64,000 nt of DNA. Source: Chaenocephalus aceratus (taxonomy: Eukaryota; Chordata; Actinopteri; Perciformes; Channichthyidae). Made by a program: the position numbers and the translations under genes. Each line of letters starts with the position of its first letter. Position 1 is the stretch's first letter. The stretch is from NCBI GenBank assembly GCA_023974075.1, contig CM043800.1:3603319-3667318 (forward strand). Direction: 5' to 3'. This document shows positions 45,489 to 57,716 of this stretch, piece by piece. Below the pieces are notes generated by a model that worked only from the letters and a program-made list of their open reading frames with translations, did not search any database and had not been told where the DNA came from.

Positions 45489-46279
45489 TAGGGATGCACA
45501 ATATTGGTTTTTTGAAACCGATACCGATGTAAATGTACCTGTAGTTTTTGCACACCTGGTGGTAAAAAAAGACTAGTAGTGAGAAAATGACATGAGCATT
45601 ACTACTATGAACAAAACAAAGCCAAGAACAGTTTTGACTCTTCAAAGTGACCATATTTATTTTCCCAAATAAACTTCTTGCCTTTTTCAAAAGCCTCGTG
45701 GATAGGTAAAAGCCCCGGTGCCTTTGCAGCTGGCTTTGGATTCGCCGCTAGTTTAGCAGCGCAGGCGTCTTTGTACGCTTTGAACACACCATCGTAGCGA
45801 TGGCGATGTTTCAGGCGACTGATCAGGTTGGAAGTATTATAGCTCGTTGCCTTTTTCCCTCCTCGTGGAACTTCTGCATTGCATTTGTTAATACAAATAG
45901 CAAGCGAACTATTTAACTCTGAAACTTTTAAATAGTCCCATACTACCGACGACATGTTTGTTTACTGTCCTGGCTTCACGGCCGCACACCATTTACGTCA
46001 CAGCCAGGCATGAGTTAGGGAGCGCTGGATTTGTGAAAAACTCCCCTCTTCCTAAACCACTATACCACAGTACTGGCAAAACGGGAGAAGCCGAGTGAAA
46101 AACAAGCGCCCCTCATCCCAATCCACCCACACCGCAGGATTTTTTTCTTTTTTTTTACCCAAAAAATATATTGTATATTATCGGGGCTATTAATACTGTT
46201 ATCGGGTTTATCGGGATGACGTCATAATTCCTAATATCGGACCGATAATTATCGGGCCGATAATTATCGTGCACCACTA
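45489..46279 (-). mobile_element. hAT element with BED-finger remnant
   Basis: Ends TAGGGATGCACAATATTGG and TAATTATCGTGCACCACTA; flanks ATTACTAT (45481-45488) and ATTACTAA (46280-46287) agree in 7 of 8. The left subterminal region has GAAACCGATACCGATGT and the right has repeated ATTATCGGG(C) motifs. Retains only the N-terminal part of the transposase. Confidence 0.88.
45605..45955 (-). pseudogene. hAT transposase N-terminus with BED zinc finger
   Basis: Minus-strand frame of 116 codons starting MSSVVWDYLKVSELNSSLAI, followed by CINKCNAEVPRGGKK, TSYNTSNLISRLKHRHRY and a KAPGLLPIHEAFEKGKK segment. This order (aromatic VW.YF, Cys pair, S.L..HL..H.H) is the BED zinc finger that lets hAT transposases bind element ends. 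The Cys pair is spaced by three residues instead of the usual two, and the RNase H-like catalytic domain and C-terminal dimerisation region are gone. ZBED-type host genes derive from the same source, but the intact terminal repeats show this is the transposon itself. Confidence 0.85.
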
Positions 46280-46287
46280 ATTACTAA

Positions 46288-46951
46288 TAGTATACTCAAC
46301 TCCAGTGCTGCTTAGAATTATACATATTTACATAAGACACAAATGGTAGTTTAACAAAAAGTTATATTGATGCCAAATAATCATCAAACTAAATATATAG
46401 TTTGAGCTGCACTGTGAGCCTACATTCTGGGGATCTGGTAGTGACCTGTTAAGCCCCAAGCCTGTGTTCCAGGTCTCAGGCTCGAAAATGACATTCCCAG
46501 AACAAAGGACTATAACTTCACTTCTAAAAGGAGTAAATTAATAATCTTTTTTCTCAAAGCAATGTGTGAGTTGGATGTAGAAAAGTCAGAATCAATATAG
46601 ATTTTTTTTATTTTAAAGTAAATTCAGATTGAACATAGTTTTGATTATAGTGTCCGTCCAAAAATAAAACATTACTTATAGTGAAAACCACCCTTGAATG
46701 ATGGGATAGTAGACTACAAGCTTTAGGAATCCAAAGTATAACATATAATAAGTACCCTGTATCAAGATTGATGCAAAACAAGTGACATTTGACCTTTTTA
46801 GAGAGGTTTATCAACAAAAAAACAACTTCTGGGGTCATTTGGGTGGATTTTCCATATCTCTCAATCGATGTTGATGATTGATACCTCTTTTGAACCGCTA
46901 GAGCCAATAGAATCGAGGGGAGGTTCCTAAAACCATCTAAACATTTCCATT
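46288..46951. other. Unassigned interval
   Basis: No gene or element boundary recognised. The minus-strand frame at 46608-47048 crosses an element end and is rejected. Confidence 0.35.
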
Positions 46952-46959
46952 GAGGAATG

Positions 46960-49154
46960 CAGTGGTGGGCCGTCAGGGCCAGCAAGGCCTTCTCTGCTGG
47001 CCTAAACATCATCAGAATATAAATTTTATTTTGATATAGTTTTTCCACAAATATGTATTAAATTATTCCCCATAGTCTATTCTTTTCATTTCATAGCTTT
47101 CCTCTTGGTTGCGCTGCTTCCAGCCTCAGAACAAGATTTGGAGGGCTGGCCTTTATGTTAGAGCTTTTATCCAATTATATTTCAGCCATAATGTGTTGCC
47201 AGGGTCCAAGAAATCTGCCCTTAGGCCTTCAGAATCAACAGTGCGGGCGCCTGTAGCTTAAAGTGAACGGAAACAAAACTGTGGCGTTAACCAATCAGAT
47301 TTTGAGTTGGCGACAACGGGCCAGCTAGCAGGCCTACGATGACGTCAGCACGTGCACGTATTTTGATTGGATACGCACTATTGAGAGGCAGAGCTATGTA
47401 GAGATAGCAAACTGAACTTGAATTTGAACGAGCTAATTTGTGTAGATTTCTACAAGCTGTTTTTTTTCAACCCACAATGGCTGAAGGAGGAGAAGAGATC
47501 GATTTGGTCGCAGATATAATTACAACGCCATTTTCAAGACGAACTTTTCAAGAAAAGCTAGACATTGTGAGAAGAGAACGGCCAACCCCGACGCTAGCGA
47601 GCCTATCATAGCGGGGAAAAGGGTTTGTCCGCCACTTTCAAATCACTAACTACGAGCGGTACCCCTGGCTCACAGCCTCCGAGAGGCACTGCAAATTGTA
47701 CTGCTGGGAATGCCTGCTATTTGCAAATGATCGATTTGGTGTTTGGAGCCACACTGGATTTGCAAACTTGAGTTGTCTAATCAAGGCAGCAACGAGACAC
47801 CAAAGCACGGCTGGGCACTTACAAGCAATGGTGCTTTTGAAAACCTTTGGGGACACCCGAGTGGATCTACAGCTCAAGGAACAAGTGCGCCGGGAAACGG
47901 AGCTCCACAACGAAAGGGTGAACAAAAATAGGGAAATATTGAAAAGACTGATTGATTGTGTCCTGTTTTTGGGTAAATAGGAACTTTCATTTAGGGGACA
48001 TGATGAAAGCGCAGAGTCCAGAAACAGAGGAAACTACGTGGAGCTTCTTTCTTTGCTTGCTGAGAACAACACAGACTTGCATTACCACCTGTCCACAAAC
48101 AAAGTGTTTACTGGGACGTCAGGCAAAATACAAAACGACCTGATTTATGCTATTGCTGAAGTGATGGGAGAAGAGATCAAAATGGAGATTAAAAAAGCAC
48201 CCGAATTAAAACTTATGCCAGAAATTCTACTGCACAGACTCGGCTTTCATCATTAGCCTTCATGTCTATAGAAAATGACTTATTGGTGGAACTGAAACGC
48301 ACAGATAAACTGTACAACAGAGTCATTGAAGTCTTCTTGAGGAAAGAAAGGAGGATGGATTTTGTGTTCAAATAATCAGTTGTTTTGGTGAGTACAAAGC
48401 ATTTTATTTTATTTTAATATATTTTTGTCATTTTATGTCGTTAATATTAAATCAATATTAACAAATTAATATATATGTAATTAAAATGACAAATATATAA
48501 AAAATAAATGTTTGATGCTTCTGCAAGAGATATAGAGATGTGTGTGGCGCACTGGCTCAGCTGTGCAGTAAAAGTACTCAAGGAGACTTGTTGAATTGTT
48601 TTGGTTTAACCTTTATCAAAGTGGACATTCAGGGCTAGGAATACACTTTCACCACTGTCGCAAATATATCCTCATGAACAAATGCAAATTAATTGTTTGT
48701 TTTCTTTTATTTTCAGTGAATAGTTTGTGTCTTTATCGTCACGTTTCTTAAATGAAACTGCTTTGGGTGCGACAATGCGCTGTTTAGTGAACAAACTTGT
48801 TAAAGCTCACATACTTTTGGTGGAATTAATACAACTTTGTAGAGTAATGCCTTAAAAGCCCCTTTTATTTTTAAGTTTTGACAGTATCCAAGCGATCTTA
48901 AAGCTGGTTGTTTAACACTCTTAATTGTAAATGCGGATATATTGATTATAAATGCTTCGGAAATATTAATATAACTCTGTTGTACTTGACTATGTTAAGG
49001 TGATGCAACGCCCGGTTATACTGCGTTTCTGTCTAAATGTATAGTTTCTAGAGCCATGGCGTCATAATGATGGTATTAAGAGGTGGAATAATTCAGGTAG
49101 GACTGTGTCGGACATCACTGAAGGCCTAGGTGTGAAATGCACGGCCCGCCACTG
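46960..49154 (+). mobile_element. hAT element with ZMYM1-like transposase, TSD GAGGAATG
   Basis: Ends CAGTGGTGGGCCGTCAGG and TGCACGGCCCGCCACTG with perfect 8-bp duplications GAGGAATG (46952-46959, 49155-49162). Contains a decayed, internally deleted transposase gene on the plus strand, followed by ~780 bp of AT-rich 3' sequence. Confidence 0.93.
47477..48375 (+). pseudogene. hAT transposase (TTF finger/ZMYM1-like), deleted
   Basis: ATG at 47477 starts MAEGGEEIDLVADIITTPFS. The same frame continues for about 260 codons with only two nonsense codons: TAG at 47609, and TAG at 47978 where a Gln codon would fit. Recognisable are the TTF-type finger region RHFQITNYERYPWLTASERH, LYCWECLLFANDR and FANLSCLIKAATRHQSTAGH, then FRGHDES near 47993 and NRGNYVELLSLLAEN. 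The frame ends at 48254; after a change of frame a C-terminal piece, MSIENDLLVELKRTDKLYNR and VFLRKERRMDFVFK, runs to TAA at 48375. The catalytic middle is missing. Vertebrate ZMYM1-type proteins share this architecture. Confidence 0.85.
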
Positions 49155-49782
49155 GAGGAATGAGAGTGATGCACACGCAGTTTGCCCAAAACCGGAAGCT
49201 GGGTTTTAGCCAGTGGCGGCCGGCCCATAGGGGCACTAGGGGCGCCGCCCACCCTCTTCCCACATGTTTGATTGTCATTGAAAATGAAAAATAAATAAAA
49301 ATACTTTTTTTTTTAATTTTATTTAAAATAATATTATATAATTGGTATCAGTAAAATGTATAATCTACAATAAAATCTCGTTTAAAATTGTTTTACGATG
49401 TCTAAAGTTACTGATAAGTCACATGTTTCCTGCCTGGCCGCAGCGTGTATCATTACCCTCTCTCGTCCAGGCGGTAGAAAGGAGTCCTCAGCCAGAGCAG
49501 CAGCAGCCAACAAGCTAACTGTTGCTATCTGTATACTATGCCGCCGAAACAATTTCAGCCAATCAGCGTCATCAGATCTGATGCTCAAAGGGCGCCGTGT
49601 CAGCGCCCTGGCCTGTGTGTCTGTGAGTTGTTTGGACTCGTATCCAAGGTGATGCTACAGTAGTTGTCGAGGATGGCTGCGTCTCGGTGCTAGTGGATCG
49701 CCGGAGCTGTAGATTAACATTTACATGCTTATTGTAGTTATAAGGGCAATGTCTGTAGCACCATGGAGCATATGTGTGGGCT

Positions 49783-52310
49783 CAGGGCCGCCCCTCCCTA
49801 CAGACCAATCACGCAGGCTGCATGGGGCTCCGCCTTGCCGAGGGGGCCCCGCCCAGAGGGCCTCAGCTCTCCGCGTTTTCCGCGCAGTTCAGCCGCGAGG
49901 TTCCGCTGCTCCGCTCCGCGGCTCCGCTCCGCGGCTCCGCTCCACTAGCACTAGCACCCCCCTAACAGTCATCATCATGTCAACCACAACACAGAGAAAT
50001 ACTGATAGAAATGTGTTTGTAGCTTTGTAGTTGTTGATACATTGCTACATTTGAATACAGATTTAAGAAATATCAGTTTTTGAGCATGTAATAAGCATGT
50101 TTTGTCTTGACTATATTAAAACGATATTATAATAATATAGTATTTACATTATTGAATTGATTAGGATTATGATTATTATTAGTAGAAGTAGAAGTAGTTT
50201 ATTTGCATTAATTATATTTTAATCTTTTTGAGGCTAGTATTTTCACTATATTCATTCTGTAGTGCACTATTAAGATCAAAACATATCTTAAGTCTGCTTG
50301 AATGATGGATTTATTGTCTGCATTTCCAGGGTCATTGCTGAAATCTATGAAAAAGGGAGGCACAAAGGAAGCACCCAGTACCCCACCATCAACCAGCATC
50401 ACCTCAGACCCAGCAGCAACCAACACTCCGCCAGGCCCGTCAACCAGCGGCTCAACAGTTGCAGACGCAGCAGCACATTACAAGATCCATCAATCAGTGA
50501 GGTATCAAGCACCGTCACTAGTGCACAACCAGTTGATCCTGCTCTTTGACCAGCACACTTCTCAGATACTAAACGGATAGAATTTGTGCACCGTGGGCCT
50601 TTTAAAGTTGGGTCAAATTTCATTTACCCTAAAAACGATGGAAGAGGCTTTCACCATGGTCTGTCTTATCGTTCACTTGCCAATGGAGAGAAGGTGACAA
50701 GAAGTTGGCTTGTTTAATCAAAGCAGAACAACTCTGTGTTTTGTTTTGCTTGCAAGCTTTTTAGTGGCAAAGACGTAAAGCTGACTACAGAGGGCTTTGG
50801 TGATTGGTCAAATATTAGCTCTGCTCTCAAGAGTCATGACAACAAACCCACATCACACAAAGTCAATGCTAAAATGGAGGGAACTTGAGACACATCTCAG
50901 AAAGAGCAAGACAATTGACCAGCAGGAGCTGACTCTGCTAGAGAGAGAGCGGAGAAGATGGCGAAATGTCCTCACACGTCTCATTGGCATCACACTGTCA
51001 CTTGCCTCCAGAAATCTGGCTTTCAGGGGCTCTTCACAACAGCTTTACGAGCTAGATAACGGCAACTTTTTGAAGGAAGTTGAGCTGCAGGCTAGGTTTG
51101 ATCCTGTCATGGAAAATCACCTTGCAAAAATAAAAGATGAGAACACCCTCACTCACTATCTTGGACAGAGAATACAAAACGAACTGATTCAGATAATTGG
51201 TGACAGAGTCCAGGAAACTATTGTCTCCTGTGTGCAAGAGGCCAAATATTATTCTATTATCCTCGACTGCACCCCAGATGTGAGTCACAAGGAACAGATG
51301 TCCATTGTACTGCGCATTGTGGAACTCGAACCCAAGCCGGAGGTTAAGGAGTACTTCCTTGGATTTGTGGTTGTGGAGGAAACTACTGGTCTGAACCTGT
51401 CAAATGTGATACTGGACAAACTTGTAGAGCTGCAGATTCCATTTGACAATTGCAGAGGACAGGCCTACGACAATGGGGCAAACATGAAAGGGAGGAGTAC
51501 AAAAAGGCAGTTTGGGTATGAAACTGCAGATGAGCCCTTCAGTGATGCTCTGAAGAAGCTTGAGGTGACATTTTTTAACACTGTTGTTGACTCTGCTCTC
51601 AAATCACTGCAAGAGAGATTTGAGACACTTTGTCAGGTCAAGGAGAAATTTGGAGTGCTGCTTAATTTCAGCCAGCTTCAAGGAATGCCCAGGGGTGACT
51701 TGCAGAAACACTGCAGCAAGGTAGAGAAGACACTGAATGCAGCAGGAGAGTCTGATATTGATGGTGCAGAGATGGTCCAGGAGATCATCAACCTCCCAAA
51801 GCTGCCATTGCTAAAATCTGTTCTGGAGATGTTGTCATTTCTCCATGAAAAAGAGTTACAGGAACTGTACCCACATCTTTGGATTGCCCTCCGCATTGCA
51901 GTAACTCTCCCTGTTACAGTTGCGTCTGCTGAGAGAAGCTTTTCAAAACTCAAGCTTATGAAGACATACCTCGGTCGTCAATGGCACAAGAACGCTTAGG
52001 TGGCCTGGCTATCATAAGCATCAACGCACAGTTGGCACAGCAGCTGTCATACGATGACCTTGTTGATGACTTTGCATCCAGGAAATGCAGACGTGTTCAC
52101 TTGTAAATGCATACTGAAAGACATACATGCACATTGACCTGACTGTATAAATATGTTACTGTGTTGTTAATGATAAAAAAATGTGAAAACTACTAGTCTC
52201 CCAATTTTTTTTTTAATCCAAACTACTTGGTGTCCCAAAAAAAGGTTTTGGGGGGGGGGCCCCATCACACAATCTCGCTTGGGGCCTCAAGTTGGCCAGG
52301 GGCGGCCCTG
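49783..52310 (+). mobile_element. hAT element, CAGGGCCGCC family, long copy
   Basis: Ends CAGGGCCGCCCCTCCC and CCAGGGGCGGCCCTG. The left flank reads TGTGGGCT and the right TGGGCT directly after CCCTG, compatible with a TGTGGGCT duplication plus loss of one TG. Near the left end are repeats of GCTCCGC. It encodes a ZMYM1-like transposase (next entry). A deletion derivative with the same ends is at 41753-42938. Confidence 0.88.
50302..52106 (+). pseudogene. hAT transposase (TTF finger, C-terminal dimerisation domain), disrupted
   Basis: Starts MMDLLSAFPGSLLKSMKKGG with a Pro/Ser/Thr-rich linker. After a frame change the TTF-type finger follows, FVHRGPFKVGSNFIYPKN, SWLV then TAA near 50714, then NNSVFCFACKLFSGK and GFGDWSNISSALKSHDNKPT. 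After another shift near 50875 a 360-codon stretch covers REWRELETHLRK-like sequence, LASRNLAFRGSSQQLYE, YYSIILDCTPDVSHKEQMS, GQAYDNGANMKG, then a deletion of much of the core, and the C-terminal dimerisation motif YPHLWIALRIAVTLPVTVAS AERSFSKLKLMKTYL. A last frameshift near 51972 precedes LGGLAIISINAQLAQQLSYD to TAA at 52104. Several breaks make it nonfunctional. Confidence 0.88.
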
Positions 52311-52602
52311 TGGGCTGGACCTGTATTTTACAGGAAAGGAGTGAGCAGAGGGTGGAGTTGTCGATTCTTGTTCAGTTTTCATCTTCCTCACCCTCTCAAA
52401 CTTTGAGTTGCACGCACTGCTAAAGAGACGCGCTACCATGGAAACCAAACAATGGTGTAGCTGTATTAAAGTCCGAGTGGAAACAGTCGTGAGTAAATCT
52501 GATTTCGTCAGAAATCGGGAGAAATATGTCCCCGGGAGGAAACCGGGGAGAGGGCAATGAAATCGGGAGTCTCCCGCGAAAATCGGGAGGGTTGGCAAGT
52601 AT

Positions 52603-52768
<166 letters not shown>

Positions 52769-53796
52769 GTTCGTATTCAGTCTCCTGATTTTAAATGGTG
52801 TTCCCAAAGCACCAGTGTTCTGCAGTTTGTGTGGGCCTATACTGTTGCACAGTTTTGGAAGATTCATAGCTAACCACACTGAAGATTATGGATTATCTCA
52901 TATTTTTAAGACTCAATTTGTCCTCCCCCCACCCACCCACCCACCCTCTAACATCACCAGATAATTTAAGGGGTCATTTCTCAAAAATGTCTTCCGGGGG
53001 AGGATCCCCCCGGACCGCCTTAGTATGGTTTGGTCCCTGATTCCATAGCCCCACCAAAAATATTTTCCACCAGCCGCCACTGGCTGTAGCTCTAATAGCA
53101 GCTAATATTAAATCTCCGTATTTTACAAAAATTAAATGATGGATTATCAGTAATCATTTCAAAGTGACACGGACACATTAGATCACATGTGTCAAACTCA
53201 AGGCCCGGGGGCCAAATCAGGCCCTTGGTGGATTTAATTTCGGCCCTTGGTGGATTTAATTTCTAATTACTATTAGATCTGGCCCGTCAGTATATTACAC
53301 ACACCTTTACTCCATCCTGAGGGTTTCCTCAGCTCAGAGCCTGACCCCAAACATTGATGAACTTGCATCCAAGATGAGATGCCAAGTATCTGGCTTGAAC
53401 TAGCATCACAGAGCAGCAAACTGAGTTTAAATGGATGTTTCCTTCTGTGCAAAACGCATCAATGACAGCGACCCTCTACCACACAAAACAACACCATTTA
53501 TATAAACACCTATCATGACAGGGCACCCACAGCAAAGTAACAATTACAAATGAATTAAGTCGGCACGGCGGCCCACATTGAAAATGACTTAGGCCTACCT
53601 TTGATGATCAAATCACTTAAACACAAAGTCCATCCTCCTGTCCTTTTGGATGAAGCACTTGCGGGTCATGCAGCTGATCCTTTGCCACTCCAGTTTATCA
53701 TTGTAACTCAATCTTGAAAATGACTCGGTTAATAATTTTGCAAACGATGTAATCACTATCACTGAAGTGAGCCATCATGAACGAACTTATGCTGAT

Positions 53797-53837
53797 CATA
53801 AATCTAATCGATCATAAATCTATCGATTAGATTTATG
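53797..53837. repeat. Short hairpin (16-bp perfect arms)
   Basis: CATAAATCTAATCGAT and ATCGATTAGATTTATG flank a 9-base loop that is itself a partial copy of the arm. Confidence 0.9.
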
Positions 53838-54566
53838 ACTCGAAAATAATAAAAGTAGGGTAGACATGTGGATATTATCCGGCTGAACAAAACGTGCATT
53901 TATCTAACAGGTTCGTTTTCCACAGACCTTATTTCAAGTTATTTTCCAAAACCCTATGGAGAAATCACGTTGCTTTCTGTCGAGGGAATCCGAGCGCAGC
54001 TTACTTCCGGGTTTTAGGAGGTGTCACTGCACCACTTGCATAGACTTAACAGTGGGCGGAACTTGTCATAAAGTCTGCGAAGATAAAGCCCGCCCATTTA
54101 GAGGGAAGATATGATTGGTCAATTCTACTGTCACTTGACATTACTCTCTCGTTGAGTTACAATAGAGAGGCGAAGTCACGCCCATCTACTTCCGGCCCAT
54201 GGGACCCCGGAAGCGAAAAATGTACATTGAATTCAATGGAGAGAGAAAACGTATCTTTTGATCCCGTTTTAATTGTGCCACGAACTACACATATGATGTT
54301 TGTCAATCTTAAACAATAAGTTCCATGTCAAAAAAGTCACATTTTGTCGTAAAACTGTTGAAATATAAGACTATGAAAAATACGCGACTACAAAGACTAC
54401 AAATCCCAAATCCCATTCTGGGTCACGTAAGGGATGTCACAGGCGATAATTCTCCAAGTGGTTGCGACTCGTAATTAAAGCGAAGAAGAAGAAGAAGAAG
54501 ATCTCATAACTGATTTATTCCCTACAATAAATAAGAGATTGCTAAAAATAAATTCACTTTTACAAG

Positions 54567-54679
54567 ATGCCTGTGTGCTTTGTACCAGGTTGTAATCACA
54601 TAAGTGATCATACCACTTGCTCGTTCTATCGATTCCCGTCTGATGAAAGGACCAGGAGTCGCTGGATCAGACATATCAG
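54567..54679 (+). CDS. THAP zinc-finger first exon
   Basis: ATG at 54567 starts MPVCFVPGCNHISDHTTCSF YRFPSDE. The spacing C4-x4-C9, the FP pair at residues 23-24 and Trp at 33 (RSRWIRHI) are the N-terminal half of a C2CH THAP finger, a DNA-binding module used by P-element-type transposases and by host THAP genes. The exon ends at a donor ATATCAG|GTAATATC after 37 codons plus 2 bases. The expected partner exon with the C-x2-H half was not found downstream, so the gene is partial. It lies just inside the left arm of the long-TIR element, where a transposase start would be. Confidence 0.75.
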
Positions 54680-55628
54680 GTAATATCATAGATAATATAC
54701 ATGTTGTGCATGATGGAACATAGTCAAGTTAGCTACCTAGCTAGTAGCGACGAGTAGCGAGCACGTTAGTTAGCATTACTTAGCCTTGTCATTTTTAGTA
54801 GCCTTACCATGAAGTTATTATTTTATTACATGAAGTAAGAGTAGTCATGATGGTAAGTATTTCGTGAAACATTTGAAGAGTAGCCTACTGCGCCATCCAC
54901 CGGGTGCTATGGAAGCAGTCAGGGAGAGTCGAAGGCAGGCAGGGAGCTTTGCATGACAGATTCTTCTGGACGTGTTTCATTGTGATGACAGTAAGGGTGA
55001 GTCAATCTGTTTGTTGGAAAGACAGTAGTTGAGTGATTACTGAGAGAAAATTATTAGAAGAGATAATTATTCAAAGTGTTGTTACTTTAAAGTGTTGTTA
55101 CTGACCTTTTTCTCTTTTATTTCCTTTCCCTCACCTGTAACTGCTGAGACCCTGAGGAACATGCACACTGACCTGCTCTGGCAACCTGATTTCCACTGTA
55201 CGTAATAGTATTTGGTTATGGTATATTATTTATATACATCAAAGGCACAATGCACCCCCCAGAGACACACATGTATTGAGTGTGATATTTTGCATAGGTC
55301 ATGTGAAATCATCTTTACATACTAGAAAACTGTAGGAGCGGCAACTTGTTTTGAAATTGAATTTTTAATATCCGATAATGAAGTTGATCTGTTTTCTTTA
55401 TTCTTCTCTCTTCCCAGCTCCATCCATCACCGTGCTTTGTTCCTGCAGGTCCTGCTTGCTAATCATTATGCTCATATGTTTTTACACAATTACAAATAAA
55501 GTCAATGTATTGTATGACATGAAGTTGTGCTTCATTCGGAGTCAATAATAAATTCATTTTGCCTTCAACTGCACAATGACTGTGGACTGCACCGACATCC
55601 ATGTAGCTGCCCCCCAGTAAGATGAACC
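54680..55628. other. Interior of long-TIR element after the THAP exon
   Basis: Mostly intron-like AT-rich sequence. The stretch 54895-55030 is repeated at 63440-63560 in copy B. A possible acceptor lies at GTTCCTGCAG (55440-55449), with AATAAA at about 55495. No second THAP exon is recognised. Confidence 0.4.
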
Positions 55629-55775
55629 AAGCAAAGAGGGTCACCATCATGCCCAAGGACATCCAGCTGGCCCGCCGCATCCGCGAGAGAGGGCTTAGAC
55701 TGACCCGAGACCAGCACACCCAAACACAACGGCTCTTTTAAGAGCCACCTACAGTTTCAAAGAGTTGCAATCCTA
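55629..55775 (+). pseudogene. Histone H3 3'-end fragment with stem-loop
   Basis: From about 55633 the sequence reads AKRVTIMPKDIQLARRIR, the invariant C-terminus of histone H3. A single missing G in the next codon turns the expected ending into a frameshift. About 45 bases further is GGCTCTTTTAAGAGCC followed by ACCTAC (about 55730-55750), the replication-dependent histone mRNA stem-loop, and then CAAAGAG (about 55758), matching the purine-rich downstream element. Upstream of AKR the similarity stops abruptly. Because the downstream element lies beyond the mature mRNA end, this came from genomic histone DNA rather than from a processed transcript. Confidence 0.9.
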
Positions 55776-55894
55776 CGTTATTATAATGATTAAACTGGTT
55801 CATGTGTCACTTACTGTAGTTTACTGAACCGTGATGAATGAAAGAAATTAGTGAGGTAGTGGTTTAAAGAAGTTACAAAGACATTAATATATAA

Positions 55895-56215
55895 TAATAA
55901 TACATTTTATTTCGAGGCCCCTTTCAGGACACCCAAGGTCGCCTTACAGTGCATTTAAAAGTGTTAAAACAGCTAAAACAAAAACGGAACACAATTTAAT
56001 CGAACCGACAAGGCTATACAGCAGCATAAAAGCATAAAACAGGCAAGACAAGCGTGTGGAGTGACGGAGTGAGAGGGGGATCTGTGATAGCAGGTTGAAT
56101 GTGTTTTAGAGTGAGTAGGCCAGTTTAAACAGGTGAGTTTTGAGGTGGGATTTGAATGTCGTGATGGAGTCAGACTGTTTGATGTGTGGAGGCAGAGAGT
56201 TCCAGAGCCAGAGAA
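55895..56215 (-). repeat. LINE-type 3' end fragment (minus orientation)
   Basis: Begins ATAATAATAATACATTTTATTTCGAGGCCCCTTTCAGGACACCCAAGG and continues to GGAGGCAGAGAGTTCCAGAG, a common teleost non-LTR retrotransposon 3' region in opposite orientation. No RT frame is present. Confidence 0.55.
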
Positions 56216-56579
56216 ATTAACTTCAGAAAATCAAATCTGTTCTGAGAAAAAACTATTAAATGTTTAAAGATAGGAACTTGCCATCCTACTGAAAAACAGT
56301 TCGTAGAGATTTAAAGGCGTAGTTGTAGTTCAGTCCAACGTTTCATTTGGATTCATTTCTCCAACAGTCAACTATTTTCATAAAGAATAAATCAAGCCCC
56401 CAACCCCCATGCCCCTTCACCAGCTCCGGCACGGTGACAATGGCTTGATGTTGAGGCCGCGGCTCTGGCTCAGGTGACAAAAGCCATGCCATGCCACAAT
56501 GTGCGCCCCTCAGTGCAGACCTGAACCAGTCTATATCCTGAGTGGCGATGTCTCTGGCCAGTGGGTTGTATGTCTCCTC

Positions 56580-56810
56580 TCACTGTTGATAAAGTTGAGA
56601 CACCGGCTGGACTACTTTGGAAGTGCCAGGCTTCCTCCACTGGCACTCAACATCTGTGGAGCTGATCTGCCACATGGCACATATTGCCAATGCTGCAGCG
56701 TGGATGCATTTGTACATCCCCCGTGCACAATCACAGACAGCGCTCTGCATCGCGCCATCGTCTCCCATGCAGATCTGTACAAATAAAGTAAGTACCATGT
56801 TTTTTAGCAT
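56580..56810 (-). pseudogene. SWIM-type zinc-finger fragment
   Basis: The minus-strand frame reads QICMGDDGAMQSAVCDCARG MYKCIHAAALAICAMWQISS TDVECQWRKPG. The C-x-C-x6-C-x-H arrangement (CDCARGMYKCIH) followed by AAL is the SWIM zinc finger found in MuDR-type transposases and in several transposon-borne nuclease genes. It ends in a stretch without further domain. The overlapping plus-strand frame (56499-56786) is less motif-like. Only this fragment of the protein is visible; whether it belongs to the long-TIR element or inserted with another one is unclear. Confidence 0.6.
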
Positions 56811-56815
56811 GCTAT

Positions 56816-57716
56816 AATAGATTGAATGAGCAATAATACAAGGATGGTCCGGATCTGGGGGTGGGAGGGGTTATTTTTCCATAGTTTTGTCCTCTTGTCT
56901 GATTGTTGTTATTGTTTGTTTTTTCTGTATTTTTTGTAATTTGTGTTGTACTGGTTGTGATTGTCCATTGTATTTTTCTAAATGTGTATGAATACATTTT
57001 TGAAAAACATTTGATCAACAATAAAAAAGGATTTGGTCAGGATCTAGACTCAGTGTGTAGTTTACTAATTAATCAACGCTCTCTACATTAGGAAAACACA
57101 TACCAGTGTACCCGAGGGAGTCACACACAGCTGTGCCTGGATAACCAAACAAATTGACAAGATAACCAAAACCCTTGAATCTACACACAGCAAATAAACT
57201 CAAATGACACAACAAGATGTAAAAGGAGATCACACATACAGTATAGTCGATATAAAACTGGCCGCTTCAATCTGAAGAGCAACTAAAACAAAACACCGGA
57301 GTTTACCTTGTTCTTGTGAACACTAATGTTATCCACAGCATACACAGAGACCACGAAGTTCTTAAGGAGAAAACTAGTTACTGAAACAAAACACGTTAGT
57401 GTACCTTGTTAGCTAATGTTAGCTAGCTGACATTAACGTTACACATTGCACTCATATTACTCACCAACATCTTGTAAAGCCGGTCCCGCATGCTGGCTCT
57501 TACAGAACCGACTAACTCCCCTTTCGTGTATGTACAGCTCTCAACGTGTCCAGACTTGTAGTGATGTTCACCTCGTTTTATACTTTTATTCTCATTCTGA
57601 AAGAAACAGGTGAAATTTGCTAACGTGACGGCCGTCTTTGTGATGGTAACGCGTATTGTGCGAGACCAGAGACCTGTAGTTCACTCAGCGGTTTCACACA
57701 AAAAAATGTGTAACTT
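56816..57716. other. Interior of long-TIR element, right side
   Basis: AT-rich with no coding signal. The stretch 57610-57716 is repeated at 63560-63640 in copy B. A short palindromic GTTAGCTAGCTGAC-type motif lies near 57418. Confidence 0.4.

Noticed and set aside
46608..47048. 146-codon minus-strand frame
   Set aside because: It crosses the left boundary of the hAT at 46960, so it mixes element and flanking DNA.
55459..55719. 86-codon minus-strand frame over the histone H3 tail
   Set aside because: Opposite strand of the H3 fragment; the plus strand explains the sequence.
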